Source of the DNA: Quillaja saponaria
Lineage: Eukaryota; Streptophyta; Magnoliopsida; Fabales; Quillajaceae
Length of the DNA: 64,000 nucleotides
Direction of reading: 5' to 3'
NCBI GenBank assembly: GCA_029379385.1
Contig: CM055615.1
Coordinates: 1,488,001-1,552,000, forward strand
The notes beneath the pieces are model-generated. The model saw only the letters and a program-made list of their open reading frames with translations, did no database searches and was not told the origin of the DNA. Both the position numbers and the translations under genes were made by a program. Within the stretch, counting starts at the first letter, position 1. Each line of letters begins with the position of its first letter. Positions 22,378 through 35,500 of this stretch are shown here, piece after piece.

Positions 22378-24592
22378 CTATTTGGCAGAATAATAGGTCT
22401 GGAGAATAGTGAGAACAAGAAGCACAACAGCAGCAATTACACCTATGGTTTTCCAAGTGTCTGGAAAACGATCACGTTTCAAGATCTTAATTTGATGCTT
22501 CCAAAATAGCTTCACAGTCTCTGCAAAATAGTCCCCTTCATGCCCCAAAATCACATGCCAATTCTTCAATGCTTTCTTTTCAAAAAATTCATTCAAGTCA
22601 TTAAACAAATCACCATAGCAATAGCAATGATCAGTAACTTGGCCAACTCCCTTTGTCACTCTGCTAAAAAATGTCCTCAATTCTTCTTCCTTTGATCTCC
22701 TATTTCCCTTTACATTTGTAGATATGATTTTCTTCTCGTGAAGCAGTTCCACATCCGGTAGGCAACAGATTAAACCTTTAAGAAATAGTGCATATGAAGT
22801 AAATTTGTCTACACTGGTTATGTCATGTTCCTCTTTGTCAGTTCTGACTTTCTCCCAAGCAATGAAGTTTCTCAATACACATTCTGTTGTGTCTTTAATT
22901 TGCATCTGTGGGATCCTGAGCACCCAATGATTGTCGAGATAACGTTTAAAACTTATTTAGAACATATCCTTAACTGATTCATCAGCCTTGCATAATTTTA
23001 CACCAGCAGCTTCAAGTTTTGTAGCACAGTACTTTAGTTCTTCAATTGAGCTCTTTTCAATGGAGCTGGACAAGTAAGATTTGTGCAAAAGATGATACAA
23101 GTGGGCGGAGCTAACATCTTCATCATCTGATTCACTAGGATGTTTTCTTTTTCTATTTTTTTTTCTTGGTCACCAATTTGAGGAGGATCCAGCAAAGGTC
23201 TAAGCAGAATCAAGGATTGTTTAGATAGATTGAATGTGGTCTTGAGTTCATATGGAATTAAGTCACTCAATATAGTGAGTAACAAAAGAGGGTATCCTGG
23301 TTCTCAAGTAGTGATAAATCATGCGCAATCGTATCAATCTTACAGAAAAGTAAATAATAAATAACTTTTATGATTTCTAGAATAACTATTAATTCACTCA
23401 CAAATTAAACTTAATTGTTAGTTGAGATTCATAATAGATTTTTGTTCACTTATAAGCTTATCAAAATGCTTGTAGAATGCACGACAAAAATGGGACTCTT
23501 GACAATTTGATCATAATTTTAACTGGACAAGTAAGATTTGTGCAAAAGATGATGCAAGTGGGCGGAGCTAATATCTTCATCATCTGATTCACTAGGATTT
23601 TTTTTTTTTTTTCTTGGTCACCAATTTGAGGAGGATCCAGGAAAGGTCTAAGCAGAATCAAGGATTGTTTAGATAGATTGAATGTCTTCCTGAGTTCATA
23701 TGGAATTAAGTCACTCAATATAGTGAGTATGAAAGAGGGTATCTGGTCCTCAAGTAGTAATAAGTCACACGGAATCATATCAATCTTCCTGAAAAGTAAA
23801 TATTAAATAACTGTTATGATCTCTAGAATAATTATTAATTCACTCACAAATTAAACTTAATTGTTAATTAAGATTCATAATAGATTTTTGTTCTCTTACA
23901 AGCTTATCAACATGCTTGTAGAATGCACGACAAAAAATAGGACTCTCGACAATCTGATTATAAACATGATTCGCGCTGATATCATAGTAAAAAATTATTT
24001 CATCAAAATTTTAAGTTGTTAAGTTGACCTCGCGCGAGTAAATTTTGATCTTTTATATCTACAAAGGCAATTGGAAAACTAAAATTAAGTTAAATGTCAT
24101 GTACCTGAGAACCGGATCAGATGATTTCTCGTGTTGTAGGTGAAGCCTAAGGAGGAGTTCTAACACAAAACAACCATCAACTAACATTAGTTTTGCCAGC
24201 TCATACCTGTCAAATTTGATGTTTCCTCCATAACTATCACGGATGACATCTTCCAAGTGCATGATTCTTCCGCCATAAGATTCCAACAAGTCATTGACGA
24301 CTTTATTACTGTTGAGTTGATTATCGTCTGGATTGCAGTTTCTATAAAGAAGAGTATACATGTAATACAATTTGTACATTTCCATGGGCAGTAAATTGCT
24401 TGTTCCACGATGGTGTAATGGTCCAATTGATACAACTTGCGGTTTGTAAGCTTCCTCATTGATGAGTTTTCCATGTTTATCTGTAACTCTTTCAATGCTA
24501 TTGATAAAAAATGCTTCTCTATATGCCAAAGAACCAAGCATCATGTGAAGAGATTGTATCCAACGCAAATCATCATCATTAATTTCGTCCAT
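22378..24592 (-). pseudogene. DUF247/UPF0481 protein, broken and internally duplicated copy 3
   Basis: Exon 1 (24592-24105) is open: MDEINDDDLRWIQSLHMMLG, then PQVVSIGPLHHRG, LEDVIRDSYGG, LMLVDGCFVLELLLRL, ending at the same Arg-splitting donor as the intact gene. Exon 2 begins near 23788 (TTTTCAG/GAAGAT) with LLLLEDQIPSFILTILSDL, but a 457-bp tandem duplication repeats this part (see repeat at 23066). Further on, TTCTAA near 22963 puts a stop where the sister copy has TTCCAA, and there is inserted sequence near 22925-22950. The C-terminus (22923-22378) is open again and ends ILQTYYSAK. More diverged from the other two copies than they are from each other. Not able to make a full protein. Confidence 0.85.
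23066..23965. repeat. Direct tandem duplication of about 450 bp within the DUF247 pseudogene
   Basis: Two copies, about 23066-23515 and 23523-23965, offset by 457 bases: both start CTGGACAAGTAAGATTTGTGC and run through the start of exon 2 and much of the intron to GAATGCACGACAAAAA. They differ at scattered sites, including the length of the A/T tract after GAATCACTAGGA. The duplication doubles the exon 2 acceptor and the LEDQIPSF-encoding region. Confidence 0.85.
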
Positions 24593-25149
24593 GTTCTTGC
24601 TTTTGCTTTGAGTTCCTGCAAAATTATGAGATTGTCAGATAAAGAAATTAACAAAAACAAAAGAAGAAATAAAAGACCTCTTTCTGCATGCACCAGAATA
24701 CCAAGTCTCCCCAAATGAAAAAGTATTTGAGTGGACGACTGTGTTAATATTACCTTTTAAAGACCAAATGATTTCTATACTTACATACAGCTATCATCAC
24801 TCCATGTAAATTTTTTATGGTCACTGACTAATGACTATTAACGTAATACAAGGTGTGCCAGAGTACTTAAACTGACAATATCATCTATTGTAATTCATGT
24901 AATCGCATGGCTTGTAGGAAAGTGGGAAAAAAAATATTTACTCATTTACTATATTTATTTTTTCAAGACCAAGATTGGGAACTCTTAAGTCTTACCTAAC
25001 ATTGTTTTGGCTTTTACTTAATATATTATTACCAAAGTTATTTGAAGACATCAGCCAATCCATGCACCCCGACTGACACCAACGTCAACCAATTAATATT
25101 TAATATGATTATTGTACGGGAACCTAAGTGCTAATATAATAATTTTTTT
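24593..25149. other. Intergenic upstream of DUF247 copy 3
   Basis: No gene. Contains a diverged version of the DUF247 upstream flank (TTTACTATATTTATTTTTTCAAGACCAAGATTGGG, matching 18110-18150), which supports block duplication. Confidence 0.5.
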
Positions 25150-27790
25150 ATCATACTATCACGACCCGAACTAAGAACTGTGACTGTCATGAGAACTACA
25201 GCCGATCAAGGCCGCTTTAGCTCCTACAAACTAAAAAATATTATCTTGCAATTAAGGTTATAGGAGATAAACAACAGCAGTAGCAACATAAGCAATAGTG
25301 ACATGATGGGTTAACTATATACTTATAGAATTTTCAACAAAAATAATGAGGACGACAACAACATATCCAGAATCTAGGTACTAGGGGAGTTGAGTACAAT
25401 TAACACATTTAAGAATAATGATATAGCCATACCAAGTTATCAAAATCCGAACTAAACAAGTAAGCTCCAAAAGCAAACGATCAAACAACTCTCCCCAATG
25501 ACAGTCATAAATCCAAGATAGCTCAACTATCTAAAAAACATTCAAACCAATGAGGGCGTGCCTAAAAGACTTTGTGAGTAGATAAAACGTAATATAATAA
25601 GAGGGGACAAGCTAACGTACTTGAGTAGTTAGAAAATAAATCATTTATTTTAGCATGAAATGATATTGTTGACGTTAAAATAATTTTAAATAAATCATTA
25701 TCCACAAAAAGTTCTAAGAAAGAATTTGTTGGAGATATTACAATGTCACAACTTCTCAAACCGTTTTCAACAACCATTTGGTAAAAAAAAGTATAATTGA
25801 AATCTTAAAGCAACGTAAATAAACCATTTCTCACAACTATTTGATGAAAAACACATGTAGACATGGTACATTGTCTGAGATATCAAACCGCTATACTCAT
25901 AAGGTACAATGAGTTAGCGCCAAACTCCCTATAACTAGAGTGTTAAATCTCCCAATTCATACAAACCATTGAACTCGTAGGTTATAGCGAGTCAGCGCCA
26001 AATCCCCGCTAACTAGTGTGTCAAATTTATTACCAAGTATGTTGGCCCACACACGGGTTAGAACATCTTTTTCTAACTAGATACCATATCTAAAATATAT
26101 ATTATGTACACATAAGTTAACTATACCTAATTAGCTAAGTTGTTTTGACAAGTACCAGTCTATAAAAATAATCTGAAAGGAAAAAAAAAGAATACTTGAA
26201 TAACAAAGTAATACAAGATGAAAACTAAGAAATTTAATAGAGCGTTTCCAACATCATTAAATAAAAAAAAAACTAGCTAATTTTTTATATTTACTTTCAA
26301 ATTAAATAAGTATATCAAATCTAAAGTCGAATACATTTGTATACTAATGTCAAAAAAATGTTAAAATTTTTTTCACTCCAAGTGACAATATCTATTCAAA
26401 ATCTATTCAAATCATATAACCTATGACACTTATAAAATAAAGGATGATGAAAGAATTAAAGTGCTTGTCCCGATGACTATATTCAAGAATGTAAAGTAAT
26501 TAACAATGACATACTAAGTAAGTATAAATGATTGAAAAGTGATCTTCAAAATATTTGATAGTTCAAATGCACTTTCGAAATCATTAATTCATGAACTAAT
26601 TTGAAAAGCTTGAATAATCATAAGTTAAACTTTAGGAAAAGATATCTATTCAAGAAGTAGTTTTCCGAAATGAAACATAATGATGCATGTGGTGAGTGTG
26701 ATAAAAATACTGCACTAGACACTATCTACTCATAGTACAATTCGCATGCCCAATTCTGAGATCCGAATGGCTAGTCCAGTAAGCAACCATGGGAGCTTTC
26801 GAGTAGCCTATTTCAAGATAATGTAATGAGACAAAGTCAAATTACATTTTCGATAACAAATTTAGATGTGGAATGAAACAAAACAACAAAGGAGATTGTG
26901 AGTTTCGACCAAATCCTGCTTCTCTCCAAGTTATTCTATAACGAACAGAATAAAGTCGCATCTAACCAACTTAATCTGAGAACACCTAGCTAACTACCAT
27001 TGACAATAAATTTCATTTGAAAAGGAAAACAAGAAAATTACCCAGCTTTCCAAATCTGTAAAACTTACTAATACTTACTCTAGTGAACTAAACTATGAAA
27101 ATAACAATTAGTGTAGAAAAAAAATAAGCAACAACATTTCTCAACTTAATTAATTACTTGAAAAATAAATAAATATTAGCCAATGAAAAAACAATTTTCC
27201 AAATAACAATCATCTCAATCTATTTTTTTTTTTTTAATCAACGCATTTTACATAATCTTTTTTTCTTTTTCGCAAAATGAATAGAGAAAAGAAATCAATT
27301 TATCATTTTACTCAAGTTTTAAGTTTGAGAATATTACCTAAAGTAATTAGAATTCATAAATTAATATTTTCTTAAGAGAATATAAACTAAGAAAATATGT
27401 TTTTTTTTTTAATATAATTTAGGAATTAGAGTTTTAGAAAGAAAATTATGTTACCCCAAAATTACAAATCTTCCACTATAAGGACCAAAATTGATTGTAG
27501 AGGAAAACAATTACTAAAAGGAAAATGGATGAGAGAGAGAGAAAGTATCAAGCAAGAACAACTTTGGATTTTTCCATTGGCTATTATTGTGCAATTGAGG
27601 ATAACAAGTGGACACGTTAAAAGGAAAAGGAAAGAGAAAACAAATGGAAGGAGGAAGCACTTACACAGCTTTTTATTTATTTTTCTCATCCTCTATCAAA
27701 TCATTCGTCTACTAGATAAGAGTGCCATGAAAGTTACAAACCAAGTTCAAATAGAAATCGACTAGGCTACCAAGAAGAACTGAGCTGCTC
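25150..27790. other. Gene-less block, possibly an old LTR-retrotransposon remnant
   Basis: No coding gene recognised. The left edge (ATCACGACCCGAACTAAGAACTGTGACTG) resembles the TCACGACCC-type ends common in plant gypsy LTRs. Internally there is a doubled motif at about 25895-26035 (GAGTTAGCGCCAAACTCC and GAGTCAGCGCCAAATCCC, each followed by a TAACTAG.GTGT-like run), a pattern also seen in such LTRs. No matching right end or target duplication was found, so this remains a suggestion. Confidence 0.3.
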
Positions 27791-27899
27791 ATTGGCTGCA
27801 AATTGAAGGAGGAAAAAATACGTGTACTGCACGAATGTATATATATATATAAATGGCTTAAGGAAAATTTTTTATTTCTTTATGAGCTTTTTGTAATTA

Positions 27900-28930
27900 A
27901 AGTTAATTTTAATTGTTATTTTGTTACAAATAAACTTTTTTTTTTATATTTTAGTTCTTCTCCATCTTAATATCAATAGGAGTATAATTGTTTTAAGACT
28001 ATTTATTTATTTTTTACTAACTCTTTTTAATCTTAAAAAAATCTATAATTATATGTCTAATCCAGATTGACTTTCTCAAATTTTATTTTTTTGTTTAATA
28101 ATTTACTAATAATCATATCTTTTTTAAGTTCTTCTCTAATTTATTATGAATTACAAGAAAAATTAAGTGTATAGTTTTCATGATTAAAATATTATTTTTT
28201 GACTTTTAATTCATATTTTTTAAATATATTTTTCAATAATTATATTTCAATAGTAGTTAAGATAGAAATTTTCTATTTTTTTGGATTAATAAGTTTCTAA
28301 TAAATATAATATTTTTTTTAGTTTTTCTCAAATTTATGAATTAATTTTTAAAATAATATGAATTAAAAAATATTAAGATATAGTTTTTCTGATTATAATA
28401 TTATTGTTTTAACTTTTATTTCTTCTTCTATCTTAAGAATTAAAAATATTTATATTTAAGAAATTAATTTTTTATGTTAAATTTATCTATTCTTTTGTGA
28501 ATATATAAAAATGGTTTAGTGGAAGAAATTATTTTCTTAAATACTATATGAGTTTTTATTATGACATAAACACTTTTAAGTTATTATTTTTCTTCAAATA
28601 GAATATAAAATATACCTTTTTAATTCTTCTTCATTTTAATATTAATATTGTAATGGATTTATGATAAGTGATATTTTTCTGTCCTAATTTTGTTAATTTT
28701 AATTAATCTATAATTTTTCAATAACTATATATCAATAATAATTAAGATTGAAGTCTTTAATATTTTATTTAATAAGTTATAAATAATTATAAAATTATAA
28801 ATTAATTTTAAAAAATAGTATGAATTAAAATAAATGTTAAGAGTATAATTTTTATGATTAAAATATTAGTGTGTTAATATTTCTTCCATATTTAATATTT
28901 AAAAATAAATAAAAATTTATATGATGAATT
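27900..28930. repeat. Degenerate AT-rich tandem repeat, period about 460-485 bp
   Basis: Several phrases recur in the same order: CAATAATTATATTTCAATAGTAGTTAAGAT (28234) with CAATAACTATATATCAATAATAATTAAGAT (28718); AATTAATTTTTAAAATAATATGAATTAAA (28343) with its partner at 28800; and the TATAGTTTT..TGATTAAAATATTA phrase three times (about 28170, 28380, 28850). No coding content. Confidence 0.5.
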
Positions 28931-29327
28931 AAATTTTGTTTAATGGATTTATCGATTTGATTAATGCCGTTAACATGGTGTATTATTTTTTATTAATTAT
29001 AATTTCTTGATATGTACATCTATTGTTGATAATCATATATAAATATATCATAAACATGATTCATGCACAATTCATGTATTTGTACCAAAGCTAGTGTGTA
29101 TATATATATATTGAGAAATGATTATAAAATAAAATAAGCTATAAATACATTAAGACAGTAAGTTCTTAGTTTTCAAAGAGAAATATAATTTGTAATCAAA
29201 TCTTAACAAATTTTGTGAGCTCACAAAAAAATAATAATAATAATTTAGAGGCATAATAACTTCATCACAAGAATCAATTATGTTATTTTCTACATACCAC
29301 TAAAAATAGCGAGCATCACATATACTA

Positions 29328-29661
29328 GGGTCTATTTGGATAGAGGAAAATAAAGGGAGGAAAGGAGAGGAGAGAGTATGTACCTTTTCCTTTGTTTGGG
29401 AGTTTGTTATTTTTAATGGATGCAAAGAAAATAGAGAGGTACATGTATCCCTCTAAATTTCAAATTTATAATTCCTTCAAATTGAGAGAGGATTTAGAAA
29501 GAGAAAATAAATATTTTATAATCTTTTACTGCAGTACCAAATATATCACTATCATGTTTATTAAATAAATATCAATACTCAATAACAGTATTTTAAGGAT
29601 AAAAAAGGTAAAAATATGAAAATTTCTCTTATCTCTTTCTACTCAAACTCCTAAATAGACC
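29328..29661. mobile_element. MITE, about 334 bp
   Basis: The left end GGGTCTATTTGGATAG and right end, read inverted, GGTCTATTTAGGAGTTTG form imperfect terminal inverted repeats. The interior is purine-rich on the left (AAAGGGAGGAAAGGAGAGGAG) and AT-rich, without coding sequence. GG.C..TTTGG-type ends suggest the Harbinger/Tourist or hAT superfamily. No exact target duplication could be read. Confidence 0.5.
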
Positions 29662-31091
29662 TTTAAGAATAAAGGAAAAGGTTAGATTGTATAATGGGAA
29701 TAAAATTAATTTTTTAACTTATCTTTAACATTAAAGTATCTTCACTCTTTTAAATATTATGCTAGCAAATTGAATTTGGATTAAGCTAATTTAATATAAG
29801 ATGATTTAACCATGTGAATCGATTATTTTTAGAAAGATAATTAATCCTTATATAGGAGACAAGTTTCTTGGCTGAAAAGCTTTCATTTAGAAGATACAAC
29901 TAAATTTTATTTTGGTAATATTTTTCAAGATGGTGCTTTAGCTTTTAAAAAGCTACAACACTTAAATATTGTTTGGTTAAAATTTTTCTTTTTTAGGAGT
30001 GCTCCTACTAGTTTTAAAAAGTCATAAGTGCTTTTAGAAGTACCTTAAGTGATGATTTTAAAAGTTAGCTGTGACTTTTTAAAATTAAAAGTAGAAAAAA
30101 CGTTTTATTAAGTTTAGAAAATTATCAAATATATCTTCAATTAATTTATAAACCATTAAATTTCTTTTCTTAAATATATCTTAAATTAATGATATCTATT
30201 TTTGATATTTTATATATTCACAACAGCTTATAAATTGTTTTATCAAATACTTTATTCATTGTTTTTATTAACCATAACAACTTTTATAAAAAAAATTTAC
30301 CAAACGGGATTACTGTGACTTTTTAATAGCTATTTTTTCACAGCATAAAAGTTACAGTAACTTTTTAAAAATCACAGCATTATCAAGCAAGCATAATTAG
30401 ACAAAATCATTAAAATAAGACAAGTCCCCCTCTCTTCAAATTTATATAATACATATCTAATCTTCTTTTCAAACATCATATAATATTGGATATTATAAAC
30501 TTATTAGACACAAATTCATTATGCGTTCAATGACATCATCAATATTCACCAAGGTTTTAAATAAGGGTGACGTTGAGATAATTCAAGTTAATTTATTTAT
30601 TGTGATGAAATATTGACTTAAAATTTTTGGCGATCTAAAAGAGTTAATTTGCTAATATTGGTGCAGCTTGCATCTCACCTATGATCTATCATCCCAAATC
30701 TCTTTTCAAGTACTAACTTCATTAAAGTGATTAGTACCGTTCACATGGGAGACTCTCTTCATGTTCTGATGTTCACCGCGAAGTTTTCTTTTATACCACT
30801 TCATGCATAAACCATCATTCTTAATTTGTTAAATAATTTCTTATTGCTACAACTTGAATGCATCGTATAAAATCTTAGAAATATATACAATAAATGTATT
30901 GAATTCATTTCGAACATAATATAATAGATCAATGATCCAATCCCTATTATAAAAATATATATATATTATTTTTAAACACAAAATCTCATTATCTAATTTA
31001 AATTAAATATTTAACTTAGATCCAACCCTGATACCATCCATTAAATCAAATTAATTGTTGCCATCTATATAAAGAGTTTGACTGATACGTT
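29662..31091. other. Intergenic: duplicated family X upstream flank with a possible inserted MITE
   Basis: No gene. 29815-29890 and 30700-31080 match the upstream flank of family X copy 3 (18835-19400), but the two halves are split by extra DNA. About 29925-30390 begins GGTGCTTTAGCTTTTAAAAAG and ends with inverted-looking GTTACAGTAACTTTTTAAAAA and CACAGCATTATC, compatible with an inserted hAT-like MITE. A TA run lies at 30953-30965. Confidence 0.45.
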
Positions 31092-31430
31092 GAAGATGAT
31101 AATGCAAACATTGAAGATCATGGGCCCTTCAAGTCAGATAGAACCCAAAGCAATAGATACTTTCTTATTTATGTTATTAGAGTAGGCTTATACATACAAC
31201 CAGAGGAAAGACAAAGGCTGATGATGATCATTTCCTGGAATGGTTGGAAGAATTATCGAATATCCTAAATCCGACCGAGGAGACGATGAAATGATGAAAT
31301 TGAGACTGCGGTACAAAATGCAAACATAGGAGCAACGTTGTTGCATCAAGGAGAGATGCTAATGAAGAAAGGACAAGAATTAATTAAGAAGTCGCAAAGT
31401 TTGTTAAGGTCTAAGCCATTACATTAATTT
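31092..31430 (+). pseudogene. Family X copy 4, heavily deleted
   Basis: Starts within exon 1 (GATGATAATGCAAACATTGAAGATCATGGGCCC versus GATGATGATGCCAACACTGGAGATCATGGACCC), jumps to ATAGAACCCAAAGCAATAG, then the intron end and exon 2 (GGCTTATACATACAACCAGAGG, AATTATCGAATATCC) to GGTCTAAGCC at the 3' end, where the stop codon is lost. Large deletions and frameshifts remove any coding capacity. Confidence 0.75.
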
Positions 31431-32582
31431 GTTCTTACGTTGGTACCATCTTTTGTTTTACCAATCGACAAAAGGCTTAGATTAAGGAGTATAGATCAAT
31501 AGTGGAGAGCTAGGCATCAGAATTGGAGAAGACAGGACTTGACAAGGCTTGAATTATCATTTGAGATGCCTTTGTCATCTTTTCGTCATTTGCTATTCAG
31601 TTCAATTCATCATATTTTTTAATATTTAATTGATTTACTAATTAAATCATGGCCCGTTAAAAAAAAAAAAAAATCGAAGCATCTACATTAACTACTAAAA
31701 CTCGATTATTTATTATTCACTTTTTTCTTTCTTTTTTTTTCTCCTGGATTCGTTCATGTCAACATACACTTAATTTAAATCTTTGTACTCTTACATTTTT
31801 TCTTACCATAATCTTTAGGTCAACATGTTCTAATAAAAGTAATGAATTGGTTCATGTACCATGAAAAAAAAAAAATCAATTAAATTACTTCTCCTTCCTT
31901 GAGATTAAATCATGTTAAGTACTGATAGATTCATGTATCTTGAACTTGGAGAATAATTTAGGCAGTAAAGTTTAGCATGTGACAAGGAGTTGTACTCACG
32001 TGCAACCCATGTGAATGGGTTAGGTCCTAGCTCCATTTTCTAATTGTGGAAATGAAAAAGGAATCTAATAAATTGTTCAAGAAGGCATTAAAACATGTCC
32101 ACATACAACTCTTTCAATCAAGCCATGTTAAATACTAAAAAACATATATTATTAAATATTTGCATGGATCACCCCAATACCACTGCAATTGATTTTTAGA
32201 ATAATTTGCTTCAAAGTTGTAATGATGACACAGCTAGGTATCCCAATTAAAAAACACGTCAAAATCTTACAATATTCCCTATAGAAAAACAGTTTGAAAA
32301 AAAAAAAATACTTAAAAACCTATATTATGAAATATTTTGGCTTAGACTATGATAGCAAAGGAATCATAACAATTCAGCACAATAATTTAACCAACTAATA
32401 TTAAGAAGAAGAAAAATATTGTAATCAACCAAATGAAAACAAAAAACTAGCACACAGCAAATTTTGGTGAAGTATTACTACTTTTTCCCATGTATGATAC
32501 AAAATATTGAGGAGAGTGTGAGAGTGAGTGAGAGTTTCTTCGGCTGAACGCAACCATGTTGATTTGAGTAAAGCTTAGTTAA
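31431..32582. other. Intergenic, 3' side of the LAX gene
   Basis: No gene. The left part matches flanks of family X (GGCTTAGATTAAG.AGTATAGATCAAT at 31472 and again at 1417-1447). The right part, within about 300 bases of the LAX stop, should hold the 3' untranslated region. Confidence 0.5.
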
Positions 32583-35500
32583 TTAATGAGGATGAGGAGC
32601 TGCTGCTACTGCAGGCGGTGTAGGAGGCTTGCATTGGTAGCACTTGGCAAATAGCCCAAATGTGTCAACCTGCCTCACAAAGTTGGTCATGCTTGCCCAT
32701 CCACCAAACCCAAACCCAACAACCAAAACCCATATAACCACAAAGGTGTTGATGACATACATTGCTGTCCAGCTTGGCAAAAAGAAAGGAGGCTTCTCTG
32801 CAGCATTCTGTCAAAAATAAACAAACTTAATCACTTTCTAAAACAGGCCAATGAACCAAATTAAGTCTAACTGAATCTAATATATCACATAGGTAAACCC
32901 AACTTGATCCGTTTAACTTGTCAAGGATTAATTTCTCTTTCAGAATTTATTTCAAATTTTTCTCAGTTTAATAGTTTTCGTACATGAAGAAAAATCAGCA
33001 ATTGAACAAATTCTTGAATTATTGGAAAAGATGTGAGTAAACTCAGCCAGCTCAAAGAGACATAGTACAATAATCCAACTATGGCGAATAACTAAATGAA
33101 AATGACTTGCCACCTATTTCAGTTCTTCTAGCAATGTTTCCAAATCTAAGCCTTAAAATGCTTTTGTACATTTGATGCACACCCTATCTCTCTTAGTGGG
33201 TGTAAATGTGCGTTGGTCATTGCAGCAGTTTAAAATGGAAGTCCCCATCAAACCCAGGTGTCCACCCAATCAAAGATGTCGAATATACCCTCATAACTTC
33301 ATATAATTGTACAATGTGCCATGTAATAATAAAAATGAAAGGAGCCCACACCAAAAATAATGCTGGCTAGTGTGGCCTAACAAGCTAGGCAGAGACGCAG
33401 TGAGGTTAGGGAGGGGTTTTACCTGTCTTGCTGAGGCTTTTCTATAAGTGAGCATATGAGCTAAAGATGGGATGATGTAGACGGTGAAGCTAACCAACAG
33501 AGCTCCAACGGCAGAATTAATGGGCCCAAAGAATGGGAAGATTATGGCCAGGAACCATATTGGAACCACCACCGGCAACCTTGCTAATGCCCTCAAGCAT
33601 ATACTCTTTGTGTCATGCATCCCTATCACCTTCTCCCACACAAAGTACAATGGTGTACAAGCAAACCCAAATGTTATGAACTGCATCCATTAGCAAAAAA
33701 ATGGCAAACATTATGTCAGTATGATCATATAGCAGTAAGGAACACCAATATCCGGTTGCTTGTAGAACAAAAATAGAAAGATATATTCAGATCTATAAGC
33801 AATGCAAGCACTTTCAAACAATTAGGCATTGTCAAGCGCTTTGTATTTAAGAGTGAACGAGTAGTATAGTCCGATAGACCTGGTGAATGAGCATTAAGAT
33901 AACAGCAGCATCACGGAAGCCGTTCTTGGGGAGGAGAGAGAAGGCATTGGCATGGTTGAGAAGCTCATCACCAAAAGCCCAGTAAACTGCAGAAGCTGAT
34001 GGAAGTGTTAAGGTGAAAACGTACAGTGTAGCCAACAAGTATATGTACTTGAATTTCTGTGGCTTCCACATGGCATGCATAATTTCCCTGCAAAATGTTT
34101 CCACCACATCAAAATTTCAAATTTTTCCTCCAATACCAACTAACAGAATTAGGACATAGCAATTTCAAGAAAAATAGCTTTCCCTGAATTAAAAATTAAG
34201 AGGTGGGGTGTCAAATTGTGATCTCCCATCATTAAAAGGTTGTTCTCTACTGCTATTACTTCTGTCTAGAATAATTATGAAGAGAACTAAATGACCAAAT
34301 TATCCAGAAGCCATCGGATTCCAATCTGTTTGACTAATTTGTAAATCACTATTAAGTCCTTGAAACCAACAAATACATACAGGTAAAGGCAGGGGAGACT
34401 AAGTTATGGCCACAAAGTATCCAAGTAGCAGATCAGCCGAATATAATTCTAGTTGTTAAAGTAAAAATGAATGAAGACTGTAATTATGTTTCTCTTCTAG
34501 AATTATTTTCTCCTAGCAAAAAAATAAAGTAATTGGCATGATTTTGTTTGTGGGGTCTGGAACACATAGCCAGCAGGCAAAAGCTGCAAAGAGAAGCCAT
34601 GTAGAAACTAGCTAGTGAAAGAACAGCAAAGAAGTATGATCATGCTAAGGAAAAGTGAAGCTTACACAGTCACAGCATGTCCACCAAAGGTGTACAGTAT
34701 GTTTGTGGCGCCTGTGAAATACAGCACTAGCTTTTGGGGACCTGAGTGTGTCACATTTTCTGCCTGCTTAAAACCAAAATTTACACAAATTGCAAAGCAT
34801 TAGCAAAATTATGAAGGAAAATAAAGATCATATAGTATTGTAGGGTCTTAGAGGATCAGCATCATTTTGTACATTACTGAATTACCTGGCCATGAACAAA
34901 AGCTGCTATGGTCATGTACCACGCAGTGTAAGTGGTCATTCCAAGCCCCAAAAATGACCAAATCCGGTAGTTATGGAAGGAAGGTATGAACACGGTGGTA
35001 GCACAACAAGCTCCAAAGATATAAGTCCAAGTCCGCTTGTCCAATTTGTCATTTATGTAGTAGATATTACTGCTCTCATCACAAAGGTCAAAGGCAACAA
35101 GCAAAAAAGAAAAATCATCAATAAAACAAAACCCATCTCAGATTATACTAGAGAGAATTTTAAAATGTAGGAAATCACATACCTTGCACATCCTATAAGC
35201 TGAATTACAGATCCACATAGGAGGAAAGTGCAATTGAAGGCTAGCCCCACTGCTTTCCAGTATGGACCCAGTAACCCATCAAGCACTTCAAACCACTGAA
35301 ATCCAAAACAGTAAGCTGTTAATCACTGTTATTCTGGATATGCTAGGATTGGATACAGGTGGTTGTAGAAGGAAAACTGACCTGAATGACATGGTTCTTA
35401 AAGTCGACGTTTTCTTTTTTCTTTCGACTCCTGTACTCTATGTAGAGCACACTGATTAGATAGGCCGTCCAGCTTCCTAGAATGCCATAGAATACCTGAA

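Noticed and set aside
34615..34803. Plus-strand frame shared between 12640-12870 and 34615-34803
   Set aside because: Antisense of LAX exon 5 and its duplicated copy; not a gene.
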